Notes: a model not told the origin generated them from the sequence alone. A stretch of DNA of 64,000 bases from an uncultured Clostridia bacterium (GCA_945874765.1 CAMCHQ010000008.1:62001-126000); one strand, 5' to 3'; positions 24,700 through 33,325 are shown, numbered from the stretch's first letter. Program-made: numbers and translations.

Positions 24700-25797
24700 T
24701 TAAATGTTGTTATCTAATGTTGCAGCAATAGCTTTTGTATTATTGACCAAAGTCATTAACATTGTTTGCTCATTTTCTTTCATCATGCTAAAGTCTTTGC
24801 CAAAGGTAGTCATACAATTTCCATACTGTTCAACCAAACCTTTACGGAGCATTACTGTCTTATCCAATAAATTTTTAAGTAAAGCAGAACTTTCTTTAAG
24901 TGCTTCAGTATTCGTTTTTACTTTTTCGATTTCTTCAACCTTTTCTTTTGTGGTTTTCATTTTCTTTTTTGTAAAAAGAACAACAGAGGTTAAGATTGAA
25001 GCACCTGCAATTGTCCACCCAATAGGTCCGGCTAAAGCTAACAAGGCATTTCCGGCAACCATTCCTCCACCACCGGCAGTAAGTGCACCTCCTCCTAACC
25101 ATGCAAGAGCGGCGTTAGTTGCAGCTGCACCGGATAGCGAAGAAATTGCAGCACCTGTTGAAGCAGTACCAAATGTTGTGGCAACCCACATTGCAGCACT
25201 TGGAGCTAAACTCGCAACAGCAACACCTGCAGCCATTCCACTACCGGCACCTGCTGCTGATTTTTTTGCTGCATCCAATTCTTCTTTTGCGATTGTACAA
25301 ACATTTTCAAAGCTTTCTTTTTGGTTAATGATTAACTCAAAATCCTTGTCAAACTCTTTAGGGTGATTGGCGATGCTGTTAATCAGTTTTTCGATATTTG
25401 TAATAGTATCAACTGCTCGCTCCCTTTCGGTATATAGTTCAACGCCGTAATTGCTTAATTTTGAGTATTCGACATTGTATGTTTCAATTGCCTCATTCAA
25501 CCATTTGTCTGCATTTAAAACTTCGCTACTATCTTTTTTCTCGTCAACCTTATCTTTAATTTGTTGACCTGTTTTTTTAGCGTTATCTTTGATTGCATCT
25601 GCATTGATTTCAGATAATCTCTCTTTTGCCTTTTCAATATCAATATCTGAAATCTTATCTTTAACTTTCTTTCCTGTTTCTTGAACAGCATCTTTTACTT
25701 CCGTTAAATCAATTTCAGATGCTTTTGATTTTATAAATTTGATTCCTTCTTCACCTTTTGATCTTAGTTTGCTTAGTTTCTCTCTATCAAATGCCAT
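24700..25797 (-). CDS. 365-aa protein with amphipathic repeats and Gly/Ala-rich hydrophobic core (pair gene 1)
   Basis: Not recognised. Residues 1-85 are charged heptad-like repeats (SEIDLTEVKDAVQETGKKVKDKISDIDIEKAKERLSE), reminiscent of apolipoprotein/LEA helices. A coiled coil follows. Residues about 180-275 (AAGAGSGMAAGVAVASLAPSAAMWVATTFG... GGGALTAGGGGMVAGNALLALAGPIGWTIAGASILTSVVLF) are long, glycine/alanine-rich and hydrophobic, like membrane-inserting segments of pore-forming toxins or dynamin-like proteins. A further coiled coil ends the protein. It is the first gene of the pair. No signal peptide, so it would act from the cytosol. Confidence 0.6.
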   Translation of the reverse strand: MAFDREKLSKLRSKGEEGIKFIKSKASEIDLTEVKDAVQETGKKVKDKISDIDIEKAKERLSEINADAIKDNAKKTGQQIKDKVDEKKDSSEVLNADKWLNEAIETYNVEYSKLSNYGVELYTERERAVDTITNIEKLINSIANHPKEFDKDFELIINQKESFENVCTIAKEELDAAKKSAAGAGSGMAAGVAVASLAPSAAMWVATTFGTASTGAAISSLSGAAATNAALAWLGGGALTAGGGGMVAGNALLALAGPIGWTIAGASILTSVVLFTKKKMKTTKEKVEEIEKVKTNTEALKESSALLKNLLDKTVMLRKGLVEQYGNCMTTFGKDFSMMKENEQTMLMTLVNNTKAIAATLDNNI

Positions 25798-26118
25798 ATC
25801 TTAAATCCTTTTAATAATAGTATTGTTTAATATTATAGTAGCATAGAGTTTCGTTTTTCGCAACGCATTTTAATTCCCTACTTATTTAAAATATATCATA
25901 TTCGACAAAACAATAAAAGTATTTGTTTTGTTAGAGTTCTAAAAAACACCACCTGATGAACAGATGGTGTAAATATGATTTTTGAGTTATCGGTCGTTGA
26001 TATTTTTTACAGGATTGATGTGTATGGGAAGGTTTACGTCTTGTGACGGATAAGCTCGACAGTAAAAACTACTATGCATACAATCCGTCTTTTGACAAGT
26101 AGAATATATATCTTTCAG
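25798..26118. other. Gap with degenerate coding remnant
   Basis: No intact gene. A minus-strand terminator lies at 25941-25970. Between about 26005 and 26092 the plus strand reads YRIDVYGKVY in one frame and, after a shift, LVTDKLDSKNYYAYNPSFDK-stop in another, which looks like the decayed C-terminus of a protein. Confidence 0.35.
25941..25970 (-). terminator. Hairpin with minus-strand T-tract
   Basis: Minus strand: ACACCATCTG-TTCAT-CAGGTGGTGT (one mismatch) followed by TTTTTAG. It would stop transcription entering the 365-aa gene from the right. Confidence 0.55.
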
Positions 26119-26146
26119 CGGAATACAATTGTATTCCGTTTTTTTG
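26119..26146 (+). terminator. Intrinsic terminator
   Basis: Palindromic CGGAATACAATTGTATTCCG followed by seven T residues. It lies upstream of the MerR-type promoter. Confidence 0.75.
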
Positions 26147-26164
26147 TAAATTTTCAAAAAACTA

Positions 26165-26195
26165 TTGACTTAAAGTCAACTTTAGGTGTTAAAAT
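26165..26195 (+). promoter_or_regulatory. MerR-type promoter/operator
   Basis: TTGACT (26165-26170) and TAAAAT (26190-26195) are 19 bases apart instead of 17. The spacer carries the dyad TAAAGT-CA-ACTTTA. Overlong spacers with a central dyad are the mark of MerR-family activation. No merR gene is in the window. Confidence 0.8.
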
Positions 26196-26228
26196 ACAGA
26201 TAAAGATAAAATTGAAAGGGTGTTTAAA

Positions 26229-26663
26229 ATGAAATATCAAAATCTTGAAGAATTTGAAAAAGCAAACAAATTCGGTATGGGCGAAGCAAACATTGCCTAT
26301 GCTAAATTTTTCATTGGCAATTCATACTTAAATCCTTTGACTGATAGTGAAAAGACATCTCTTTTCCTTGCAAATGTAACCTTTGAACCGGGTTGCAGGA
26401 ACAATTGGCACATTCACCACGCTAAAAAAGGCGGCGGACAGATTTTAATTTGCACTGCCGGTGAGGGCTGGTATCAGGAAGAGGGCGAAGAAGCCGTTTC
26501 GTTAAAAGAGGGCGACGTTATAACTATTCCGCCCGAGGTTAAGCATTGGCACGGTGCAAAAAAGGACAGTTGGTTTTCTCACATTGCCGTTGAAGTACCG
26601 GGTGAAGAGACATCAAACGAATGGTGTGAGAGTGTAAGCAACGAGGAATACAACGCATTATAA
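26229..26663 (+). CDS. Cupin-domain protein
   Basis: 144 residues from ATG 26229, eight bases after GAAAGGG; the track's GTG at 26220 overlaps that site. Metal ligands of the cupin barrel are visible: NNWHIHHAKKGGGQILI and GDVITIPPEVKHWHGAKKDSWF. Small cupins of this type next to carboxymuconolactone decarboxylase-like genes are frequent in gut Firmicutes and are usually MerR-controlled. The reaction is unknown; the pair suggests detoxification of reactive carbonyls or quinones. Confidence 0.9.
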   Translation: MKYQNLEEFEKANKFGMGEANIAYAKFFIGNSYLNPLTDSEKTSLFLANVTFEPGCRNNWHIHHAKKGGGQILICTAGEGWYQEEGEEAVSLKEGDVITIPPEVKHWHGAKKDSWFSHIAVEVPGEETSNEWCESVSNEEYNAL

Positions 26664-26681
26664 ATAAAAGAGGTAATCAAA

Positions 26682-27365
26682 ATGGATTTACATAAAACCG
26701 ACAGAGAATTTATTGAACGTTTTGAACATTTTGCATTTGACGAGGTTGTAAACGAAGAAAACGAGCAGCTCGACGGCAAAACACGCTATATGGCAATACT
26801 TGCGACACTTATCGGCTGCGGCGGAGTTGACGCATTTAAAGAAGCTTTGCAAAAAGCGCTTGAAGCAGGGCTTGACGTTGCCGAAATAAAGGAAATTATT
26901 TATCAGGCTGCGGATTACTTGGGATATGGCAGAATGTTGCCGTTTTTAAACTGTGCAAACGCTTATTTTGAAGAGAATAATATCGAATTTCCCGATGACA
27001 ACAGAGCGACAACCACTCTTGAAAACAGGCTTGAAAAGGGAGTTGAGGCACAAGTTGAAATATTCGGCGAACAGATGAATGAGGCTTACAAAAAAGGTCA
27101 CATCAGCCGCTGGCTTGCCGCTAACTGCTTTGGCGATTACTATACAAGAAAAGGACTTGACCTTGCGCAAAGAGAAATGATTACTTTCTGCTTTTTATCT
27201 GCACAGGGCGGTTGCGAGCCGCAGCTTATTGCTCACGCAAAGGGCAATATGAATATGGGAAATGACAAGGAATTTTTAAACAAAGTTGTTTCACAGTGCC
27301 TGCCTTATATCGGCTATCCGAGAAGTTTGAATGCAATCAATTGTATTAACAAGGCGGCTGAATAA
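26682..27365 (+). CDS. Carboxymuconolactone decarboxylase-family protein (two CMD domains)
   Basis: 227 residues. An N-terminal CMD half (TRYMAILATLIGCGGVDAFKEALQKALEAGLDVAEIKEIIYQAADYLGYGRML) and a C-terminal half (LAQREMITFCFLSAQGGCEPQLIAHAKGNMNMGN). The family includes AhpD-type disulfide reductases, whose active site is C-x-x-C. Here each half keeps only one candidate cysteine near that place, so a decarboxylase/isomerase-like role is as likely. It is 18 bases downstream of the cupin gene, with RBS AAGAGG. Same MerR-type operon. Confidence 0.9.
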   Translation: MDLHKTDREFIERFEHFAFDEVVNEENEQLDGKTRYMAILATLIGCGGVDAFKEALQKALEAGLDVAEIKEIIYQAADYLGYGRMLPFLNCANAYFEENNIEFPDDNRATTTLENRLEKGVEAQVEIFGEQMNEAYKKGHISRWLAANCFGDYYTRKGLDLAQREMITFCFLSAQGGCEPQLIAHAKGNMNMGNDKEFLNKVVSQCLPYIGYPRSLNAINCINKAAE

Positions 27366-27380
27366 AAGCGAATACAAAAC

Positions 27381-27417
27381 AAGGACAGCAAGATTTCCTG
27401 CTGTCCTTATTTTATTT
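27381..27417 (+). terminator. Intrinsic terminator of the cupin/CMD operon
   Basis: AAGGACAGCA-AGATTTCC-TGCTGTCCTT followed by ATTTTATTT. Confidence 0.9.
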
Positions 27418-27446
27418 CGGCAAGAGCAAGCCCTTGCCCTACAATA
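27418..27446. repeat. Short interspersed repeat ending CCCTACAATAT
   Basis: GGCAAG-AGCAAGCC-CTTGCC then CTACAATAT. A hairpin with the same CCCTACAATAT flank occurs at 60464-60490, so both look like members of a dispersed small repeat. Confidence 0.45.
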
Positions 27447-27486
27447 TATCGATAGAAATTCCGTATTGAATAATTTTCTTCAAAAT

Positions 27487-28827
27487 TTATTTATTATCTT
27501 TTTCTTGCGCCTTAATATCTGCCGAGGATAAGTTGTAGATATAGTCTATGAGCTTGTCCTTATTTTTTTCTGTATTAATCTTGATTACGCTGTTGCCCCA
27601 AATTGTCGCATAATCCCAAGTGCCGTCAAACGGAACACTCGTTTGGTGAATATTGGTAACGCAAGTGCCAGCCTTTGATACAAGACCCATAAGTTCGCCC
27701 TTTGACAAATCCGTCTCAATATAAGGAGCGCTGTTATACGCCATTTTATAAAGTTTGAAAGGATTGGTAAGCGCCTTTTTAAGAATAGCACTCATAACGG
27801 TACGCTGTCTTTGAGTTCTGACAAAATCAGTATCAATCTTTCTTATTCTGCAATAAGCAAGTGCCTGTTCGCCGGTAAGCTTATTATTACCAGCTTCAAG
27901 AGTAACATTGCCGTAGCGCTTAGGATGATTTGTAACCTCTTTTGCTTCCTTTTCGGTAACGTCAACTTTAACGCCGCCGAGACTGTCAACAAGAACCTTG
28001 AACATTTCAAAATCCGTTACAACATAGCCGTCAATCTTGACGCCGAAATTATATTCAATAGTTTCGACTACGTTTTTATAACCGCCGTCGGAACAAGCCG
28101 CATTAAGCCTTTGCTCGTGTTCAAGTGACGGAATATATACCCAAGTATCACGAAGAAAAGATACAAGTTTGATTGCGTGATGCTTTGAATCGACGCTGAC
28201 AAGCATCATTGTATCACTTCTTGTTTGCTCAGCTTTTTCGTTACTTCTTGCATCAACACCCAAAAGAAGAATATTTTTAACCGATGAATCGTCCTTCAAA
28301 TCGCTTGCCGTAACATATTTGTCAGCCTTTTTCTCGTCATAATTCACTCTTGACAAAATAGGAAATACCGAACCGACAAGTGCAATAACAAGAACCAAAA
28401 TTACCGCTAAAATCGATTTTGCTTTTTTACCTTTTTTGCTTTTATGCTTTTTGTTTCTGTTTGACGAATTACGGCTGTTTCCTTTATTAAAGTTTCCTCT
28501 GTTCGATGAGGCGAAATGATTTCCGCCTGAAGAGTGGGAGGTACTTCTTTGGTTTCTTTGATGAGAGGCAGAACCTCTGTCAAAATCGTCGATAGTCTCA
28601 CTTTTAAATGTTATATCTCCCTTGCTGTCTTGCTGATAATCACCGTAATTACCCGCCTTGCGCTGATTGTCAATTACAACCTCGTCGCCTCTTTTTTTGG
28701 AATTAAAATCAAGGTCGACATCCATAGGCGAATAATTATAATAGTCCTCATCTTTAGGAACCGTTCTGTCTATATCTTCCATGCTTCTCTTTTTAGGGTC
28801 AAAATCTTCGTTTTCAAAACGTGGCAT
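27487..28827 (-). CDS. LytR-CpsA-Psr (LCP) family cell-wall polymer ligase
   Basis: 446 residues. A cytosolic, Asn/Ser-rich N-terminus of about 130 residues (SSGGNHFASSNRGNFNKGNSRNSSNRNKKHKSKK), one TM segment (SILAVILVLVIALVGSVFPIL), then the extracellular LCP domain: ILLLGVDARSNEKAEQTRSDTMMLVSVD, VSFLRDTWVYIP, RIRKIDTDFVRTQRQR. The conserved arginines and aspartates that bind pyrophosphate-lipid are present. LCP enzymes move teichoic acids or other glycopolymers from undecaprenyl carriers to peptidoglycan. The long low-complexity N-terminus is unusual in length. Confidence 0.95.
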   Translation of the reverse strand: MPRFENEDFDPKKRSMEDIDRTVPKDEDYYNYSPMDVDLDFNSKKRGDEVVIDNQRKAGNYGDYQQDSKGDITFKSETIDDFDRGSASHQRNQRSTSHSSGGNHFASSNRGNFNKGNSRNSSNRNKKHKSKKGKKAKSILAVILVLVIALVGSVFPILSRVNYDEKKADKYVTASDLKDDSSVKNILLLGVDARSNEKAEQTRSDTMMLVSVDSKHHAIKLVSFLRDTWVYIPSLEHEQRLNAACSDGGYKNVVETIEYNFGVKIDGYVVTDFEMFKVLVDSLGGVKVDVTEKEAKEVTNHPKRYGNVTLEAGNNKLTGEQALAYCRIRKIDTDFVRTQRQRTVMSAILKKALTNPFKLYKMAYNSAPYIETDLSKGELMGLVSKAGTCVTNIHQTSVPFDGTWDYATIWGNSVIKINTEKNKDKLIDYIYNLSSADIKAQEKDNK

Positions 28828-28900
28828 AATACCACCTCCAATACTATTATGAATATACTACATATTCAAAACTATTTCAACCTTCATTTGATAAAATATG

Positions 28901-28929
28901 TTGACATAGATAATAAATTATCTTAAAAT
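28901..28929 (+). promoter_or_regulatory. rnpB promoter
   Basis: TTGACA (28901-28906), 17 bases, TAAAAT (28924-28929); the predicted start falls on the first bases of the RNase P RNA. Confidence 0.9.
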
Positions 28930-28931
28930 AG

Positions 28932-29274
28932 AGAAAGCGAGTTGACTTGGCAATTGCGTGCCTAAAAAGGTATGAGGAAAGTCCGAGCAGCGCAGAGCAG
29001 AATAACGGCTAACGGCCGCCGAGGGTGACCTTAGGGAAAGTGCAACAGAGATATACCGCCTGTACTAAAGTATGGGTAAGGGTGGAAAGGCGAGGTAAGA
29101 GCTCACCGAGGGAGTGGAGACATTCCCTGCCATGTAAACCCTATTCGCTGCAACATCGACTGAAGGGTTGTTTGCTCGACACATAACTTCGAAGGATGGC
29201 TCGATTGCAAGAGCAATTTTGCAACTAGATAGATAATTGCCCACGACAGAACTCGGCTTACTGTCAACTCGCTC
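28932..29274 (+). ncRNA. rnpB: RNase P RNA (bacterial class A)
   Basis: About 340 nt. P1 pairs GCGAGTTGAC at the 5' end with GTCAACTCGC at the 3' end. The conserved core GAGGAAAGTCCGAGC (P4/J region) is near the start and ACAGAAYTCGGCTTA near the end. Internal blocks GGGTGACCTTAGGGAAAGTGCAACAGAGA and AGGGTGGAAAGGCGAGGTAAGAGCTCACC are typical of A-type RNase P. It trims 5' leaders of tRNA precursors with protein RnpA. The antisense ORF in the track here is a shadow. Confidence 0.97.
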
Positions 29275-29298
29275 ATTTTGTTTTAAGAGGGTAAAAAT

Positions 29299-30141
29299 AT
29301 GCTGGTTAATATGAGTAAACTTTTGGCTGATGCGCAAAAGGGCGACTATGCCGTAGGCTCATTTTCGGTAGCAAATATGGAAATGGTGCTCGGTGTGCTT
29401 AAAGCCGCAAAAGAGCTTAATGCACCTGTTATTTTGCAAATAGCGGAAGTAAGATTAAAGCAAAGTCCGCTTGAGATTATAGGACCGCTTATGGTTGCTG
29501 CCGCAAAGAATGCGGATACTCCCGTTGCAGTCCACTTCGACCACGGCAAAACGATTGAAAAAATCAATCAGGCGCTTGAACTCGGCTTCACTTCCGTTAT
29601 GTTTGACGGCTCACATTTAGAACTTGATGAAAATATCAAGATTACTAAAGAAGTTATCACACTTGCTAAAAAGTACGGTGCCGACGTTGAGGCTGAAATC
29701 GGCTGCGTAGGCGGCTCGGAGGACGGAAGCGAGGATATCGCAATAAACTGTACCAAACCGTATGACGCCGTAAAATTTGAAAAAGAAACGAATGTTGACG
29801 CACTTGCAATCGCCATAGGAAATGCGCACGGCAACTACAAAAGCACTCCTAAGCTCAGATTTGACATACTCGAACAGGTTGAGAAAAACACTAAATTACC
29901 GCTTGTGCTTCACGGCGGAACAGGAATTTCTCCGGATGATTTTATACGCTGTTCGCATACCGGCATTAAGAAAATAAATATTGCAACCGCCACATTTGAC
30001 AGCGTTGAATACGAAGTAAGAGACGCTTATAAAAACGACGAAATAGGCGGATATTATGATTTGCAGGCTGCCGAGGTTGAGGGCGCTTATCAAAACGCAA
30101 AGCGTCATATTTTAATTTTCGGCACCGACAATAAGGCTTAA
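29299..30141 (+). CDS. Class II fructose-bisphosphate-type aldolase, probably IolJ-like
   Basis: 280 residues. The zinc-site motif VHFDHGKT, then EAEIGCVGGSEDG and PLVLHGGTGI, are the class II aldolase signatures (ketose-bisphosphate/tagatose family). The kinase downstream resembles IolC, so the substrate may be 6-phospho-5-dehydro-2-deoxygluconate rather than fructose-1,6-bisphosphate. It starts only 24 bases after the end of rnpB with no separate promoter visible; AAGAGGG is its RBS. Sequence alone does not settle the substrate. Confidence 0.85.
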   Translation: MLVNMSKLLADAQKGDYAVGSFSVANMEMVLGVLKAAKELNAPVILQIAEVRLKQSPLEIIGPLMVAAAKNADTPVAVHFDHGKTIEKINQALELGFTSVMFDGSHLELDENIKITKEVITLAKKYGADVEAEIGCVGGSEDGSEDIAINCTKPYDAVKFEKETNVDALAIAIGNAHGNYKSTPKLRFDILEQVEKNTKLPLVLHGGTGISPDDFIRCSHTGIKKINIATATFDSVEYEVRDAYKNDEIGGYYDLQAAEVEGAYQNAKRHILIFGTDNKA

Positions 30142-30174
30142 TAATATTATTTGTATATATGAGAGGTAAAATTT

Positions 30175-31191
30175 ATGAATTACGTAGAATTTGATATGTC
30201 AAAGCCGCTTGATTTTATTCCAATCGGCAGAATCGCTATCGACTTTAATCCGACGGATATGTATATGCCGCTTAGCGAATCGTCAAATTTCAACAAATAT
30301 GTGGGTGGCTCTCCTGCAAATATCGCTGTAGGTCTTGCAAGGCTCGGCTGTAAAGTCGGCTTTTGCGGCTGTGTAAGCAATGACCAGTTCGGCGACTTTG
30401 TTGTAAACTATTTTGAAAAAGAAGGCATTGATACAAGCCACGTTACAAGAGCTAAAAACGGCGAATGCATAGGTCTTACTTTTACAGAAATTCTTTCTAA
30501 AGAAAAGTCATCGATTCTTATGTATCGTGACAACGTTGCCGATTTTTGTATGGCTCCCGAGGATATTGACGAGGAATATATCGCATCTGCAAAGGCAATT
30601 GTTATCAGCGGTACCGCTTTGGCTCAGTCTCCGTCAAGAGAGGCTTGCCTTAAAGCTATGATGCTTGCTAAAAAGAACAATGTTCGCATTGTTTTTGATA
30701 TTGACTACAGAGAATACACTTGGAAATCAAAGGATGAAATTGCAGTTTACTACAGCCTTGTTGCTCAAAATGCAGACATCATTATGGGTTCAAGAGAGGA
30801 ATTTGATTTGACAGAGGGTATCGTCGGCGTTAAAGAAAGCGACCCTGAATCCGCTAAATATTGGCAGTCATTCGGTGCGGCAATTTGCGTAATCAAGCAC
30901 GGCAAAGAGGGCTCAACCGCTTACACCAACGACGGTAAATTCTATTCAATCAAACCGTTCCCTGCTGTTAAACTTAAAGGTTTCGGCGGCGGCGACGGCT
31001 ACGGTTCGTCATTCCTTTACAGTCTCCTTAAGGGTAAGGAAATCATTGAATGCCTTGAATTCGGTTCTGCTTCCGCTTCAATTCTTATTTCTGCTCATTC
31101 CTGCTCCGACGCTATGCCGAGTGCGGCTCAGGTTGAAGCATTTATCAAAAAGAGCAAGGAAGAATACGGCGAAATGGTTGCAAGAGTATAA
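30175..31191 (+). CDS. iolC: PfkB-family sugar kinase, probably 5-dehydro-2-deoxygluconokinase
   Basis: 338 residues. IPIGRIAIDFNPTDMYMPL and KYVGGSPANIAVGLARLG at the N-terminus and RIVFDIDYREYTWKS in the middle are characteristic of IolC. The C-terminal anion-hole motif is GFGGGDGYGSSF, the G-G-G-D-G form used by this subgroup, with the catalytic aspartate present. It phosphorylates 5-dehydro-2-deoxy-gluconate in myo-inositol breakdown. It is 33 bases downstream of the aldolase, with RBS GAGAGG. Other iol genes are not in the window. Confidence 0.85.
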   Translation: MNYVEFDMSKPLDFIPIGRIAIDFNPTDMYMPLSESSNFNKYVGGSPANIAVGLARLGCKVGFCGCVSNDQFGDFVVNYFEKEGIDTSHVTRAKNGECIGLTFTEILSKEKSSILMYRDNVADFCMAPEDIDEEYIASAKAIVISGTALAQSPSREACLKAMMLAKKNNVRIVFDIDYREYTWKSKDEIAVYYSLVAQNADIIMGSREEFDLTEGIVGVKESDPESAKYWQSFGAAICVIKHGKEGSTAYTNDGKFYSIKPFPAVKLKGFGGGDGYGSSFLYSLLKGKEIIECLEFGSASASILISAHSCSDAMPSAAQVEAFIKKSKEEYGEMVARV

Positions 31192-31217
31192 ATTTATATA
31201 ATATAAACATTTATTTT

Positions 31218-31249
31218 AAACAGGATTCTTAATTGAATCCTGTTTTTTC
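31218..31249 (+). terminator. Intrinsic terminator
   Basis: AAACAGGATTC-TTAATT-GAATCCTGTTT followed by TTTCTTT, after the kinase gene. Confidence 0.9.
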
Positions 31250-31284
31250 TTTATCCGTTTATTGATTTTACACAAAAATATTGA

Positions 31285-31313
31285 TTGATATCACGGAATT
31301 TTTATGTTATAAT
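31285..31313 (+). promoter_or_regulatory. Promoter of the GPH transporter gene
   Basis: TTGATA (31285-31290), 17 bases, TATAAT (31308-31313), 60 bases before the ATG. Confidence 0.8.
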
Positions 31314-31372
31314 TACAATATCGGCTTGCCGTGTCTTTTGACAATAAATGTGGCAGGCATTAAGGGGTAATT

Positions 31373-33325
31373 ATGAAAAAAGTAAGTGCAGACAAAATCA
31401 GGCAGGGTATATCATCTGTCAAAGAACATTGGAACACTCCGTCGAAAGGAAGATATGTTCCCTATAAAGAAATACTTGCCTACAGCGTCGGCGGTATCGG
31501 TGTAAAATCGGTTATTTATATCGTTTATGATGTTGCGCTGTCGGCAACAAGTTTGCTTGCCGGCTCGGCACTCGGGCTTAAAAACGGCGACCTTGTAAGG
31601 CTCAGCCTTATTGCGACGATTATTTGTATGTTCTTAGGTCCGATAAGAGGCTACATAATTGATAACACACGAAGCAGTAAAGGTAAATTCAGACCGTATC
31701 TTCTTTATACGGGTATTCCGTCGGGAATTATAGTGACGGTATTCGCCTTTTTGCCGTTTGAAACTATGGGGTACAATCAAAAACTGTGGGCACTGTTTAT
31801 AACCTATATGCTTTTGCAGCTGTGCTATCCGTTTTATGACCAGGCGTACAGTACTCTCGTTCAGGTAATGAGCCCCAACTCAACCGAACGTGCTGATATA
31901 ATCACTGTTTCAACTTTTATTTATTCCCTGTCCCCTACCATAAAGGGATTTATAGTTCCGCTTATCGCAGGATACACCGGCGGTCTTGAACACATTAATG
32001 CATATCGTATAATTATGCCGATTTTCGGTATAGGCGGCGCATTAATCGGTATTTTAAGCTATACCGGCACAAAGGAAAGAATTATTGTATCAAAAGATTA
32101 TTCGCCTAAAGTTCCGTTTTTTAAAGGCGTGGGTGCAGGTATTGCAAATAAATATCAATGGGCACGTTCCCTCACCTCTTGGTTTATTTTGCTTCAGTCG
32201 GGCGTGGGAAATATCACGACTTGGTATTTCTACTACGGAATCAAAGACGTTTTGCACCTTTCGACAGAACAGCAGGGCGTTTTAAACGGTACGCTTATGA
32301 CAATATTCGGTGCCGCCGCAACTCCGTCAATGCTTTTAGCTCCGTTTTTAATTCGTAAAATGGGCAAGAAAAATTATTATATTTTATATATGGTTGCAAA
32401 TCTGTTTTGCTTTGTAGGAATGTATTTATTCATTGAGCAAATTTGGGTGCTTTTCGCTTTCGTTTGGATAAGAGGCTTTTTCAACACATTCACAATCATT
32501 GCCGACGGTGCAATAAATGCGGATATACTCGACTATCAGCAGTACAAAACGGGCGAAAGACTTGAGGGTCTTATGGGTCAATTCGTTGGCATTATCGGCA
32601 CATTTGTATCAATGGGCATTACATATTTCACTCAAAAAATCGTTATGGAAAATCACTTCGGCTTAACAAACAATTACGATGACCTTTACAAAGCGTCATT
32701 TCGTGAGCCGATTTCAAAAGGTATGATAGTGATTGCCTTTGTAGGTTATTTGCTGGCGCTTATTCCTTTCATTACAATGTATACATTAACTGAAGAGGAA
32801 CACAATTCGCATATCAAGGTGCTTAAAATACGTGCGGCTCTTGAAGATTATGCAACAGGTTCTTTATCCGAAGGTCAGCTTGACGAGGCTAAGCAGATAT
32901 ATAACGACGCCGTTTCGCAGTATGAAGAATGTAAAGAAAAAATAGAAAGTGCAAAGGGCAAGGAAAAGAAGAAGCTTGAAAGAAAGATTCAAGCGCTTGA
33001 AATCGTCATTAATGAGAAAAACAGATTTAATGAGCAAAAAATGGTTAAAAAGGTTGAAAAGGCAAAAGAACTTCTCACCCATTCGGTTGAAGAACTTTAC
33101 GGCATAAATGAGCCTACTATGGACAAATACAACGAGGCTAACGCTATGAGTGAAAGCACAAAAGAAGAGGCAAGCCTTAAAGCACAAAAACTCAAAGAGG
33201 CTTCAAAAGAACTTGACACATTTCACAAAAAAGCTTACGACTACATTCAGGCACGCAAGCTTATCAAGCAGCTTGAATATTATTCGCATTGGGATGAACT
33301 GTTTAGTATAAGTGCACAAGTTTAA
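31373..33325 (+). CDS. GPH-type (MFS) sugar symporter with long C-terminal coiled coil
   Basis: 650 residues; ordinary GPH/MFS_2 carriers have about 450-480. The first 470 residues hold about twelve TM segments, with family marks such as NTRSSKGKFRPYLLY (loop 2-3), YPFYDQAYSTLVQVMSPN and FTIIADGAINADILDYQQYKTGERLEG. The remaining 180 residues (from about 470) are charged, helical and coiled-coil forming (QLDEAKQIYNDAVSQYEECKEKIESAKGKEKKKLERKI). Transport of a glycoside, pentoside or inositol-type sugar is expected. It has its own promoter but follows the inositol-type genes. The tail is an odd addition, perhaps for regulation or partner binding. Confidence 0.9.
   Translation: MKKVSADKIRQGISSVKEHWNTPSKGRYVPYKEILAYSVGGIGVKSVIYIVYDVALSATSLLAGSALGLKNGDLVRLSLIATIICMFLGPIRGYIIDNTRSSKGKFRPYLLYTGIPSGIIVTVFAFLPFETMGYNQKLWALFITYMLLQLCYPFYDQAYSTLVQVMSPNSTERADIITVSTFIYSLSPTIKGFIVPLIAGYTGGLEHINAYRIIMPIFGIGGALIGILSYTGTKERIIVSKDYSPKVPFFKGVGAGIANKYQWARSLTSWFILLQSGVGNITTWYFYYGIKDVLHLSTEQQGVLNGTLMTIFGAAATPSMLLAPFLIRKMGKKNYYILYMVANLFCFVGMYLFIEQIWVLFAFVWIRGFFNTFTIIADGAINADILDYQQYKTGERLEGLMGQFVGIIGTFVSMGITYFTQKIVMENHFGLTNNYDDLYKASFREPISKGMIVIAFVGYLLALIPFITMYTLTEEEHNSHIKVLKIRAALEDYATGSLSEGQLDEAKQIYNDAVSQYEECKEKIESAKGKEKKKLERKIQALEIVINEKNRFNEQKMVKKVEKAKELLTHSVEELYGINEPTMDKYNEANAMSESTKEEASLKAQKLKEASKELDTFHKKAYDYIQARKLIKQLEYYSHWDELFSISAQV

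Noticed and set aside
24704-25366. 220-aa plus-strand ORF
   Set aside because: Antisense shadow of the Ala/Gly-rich 365-aa gene; low-complexity composition keeps the opposite frame open.
29065-29337. 90-aa minus-strand ORF
   Set aside because: It lies across RNase P RNA, whose structure explains the sequence.
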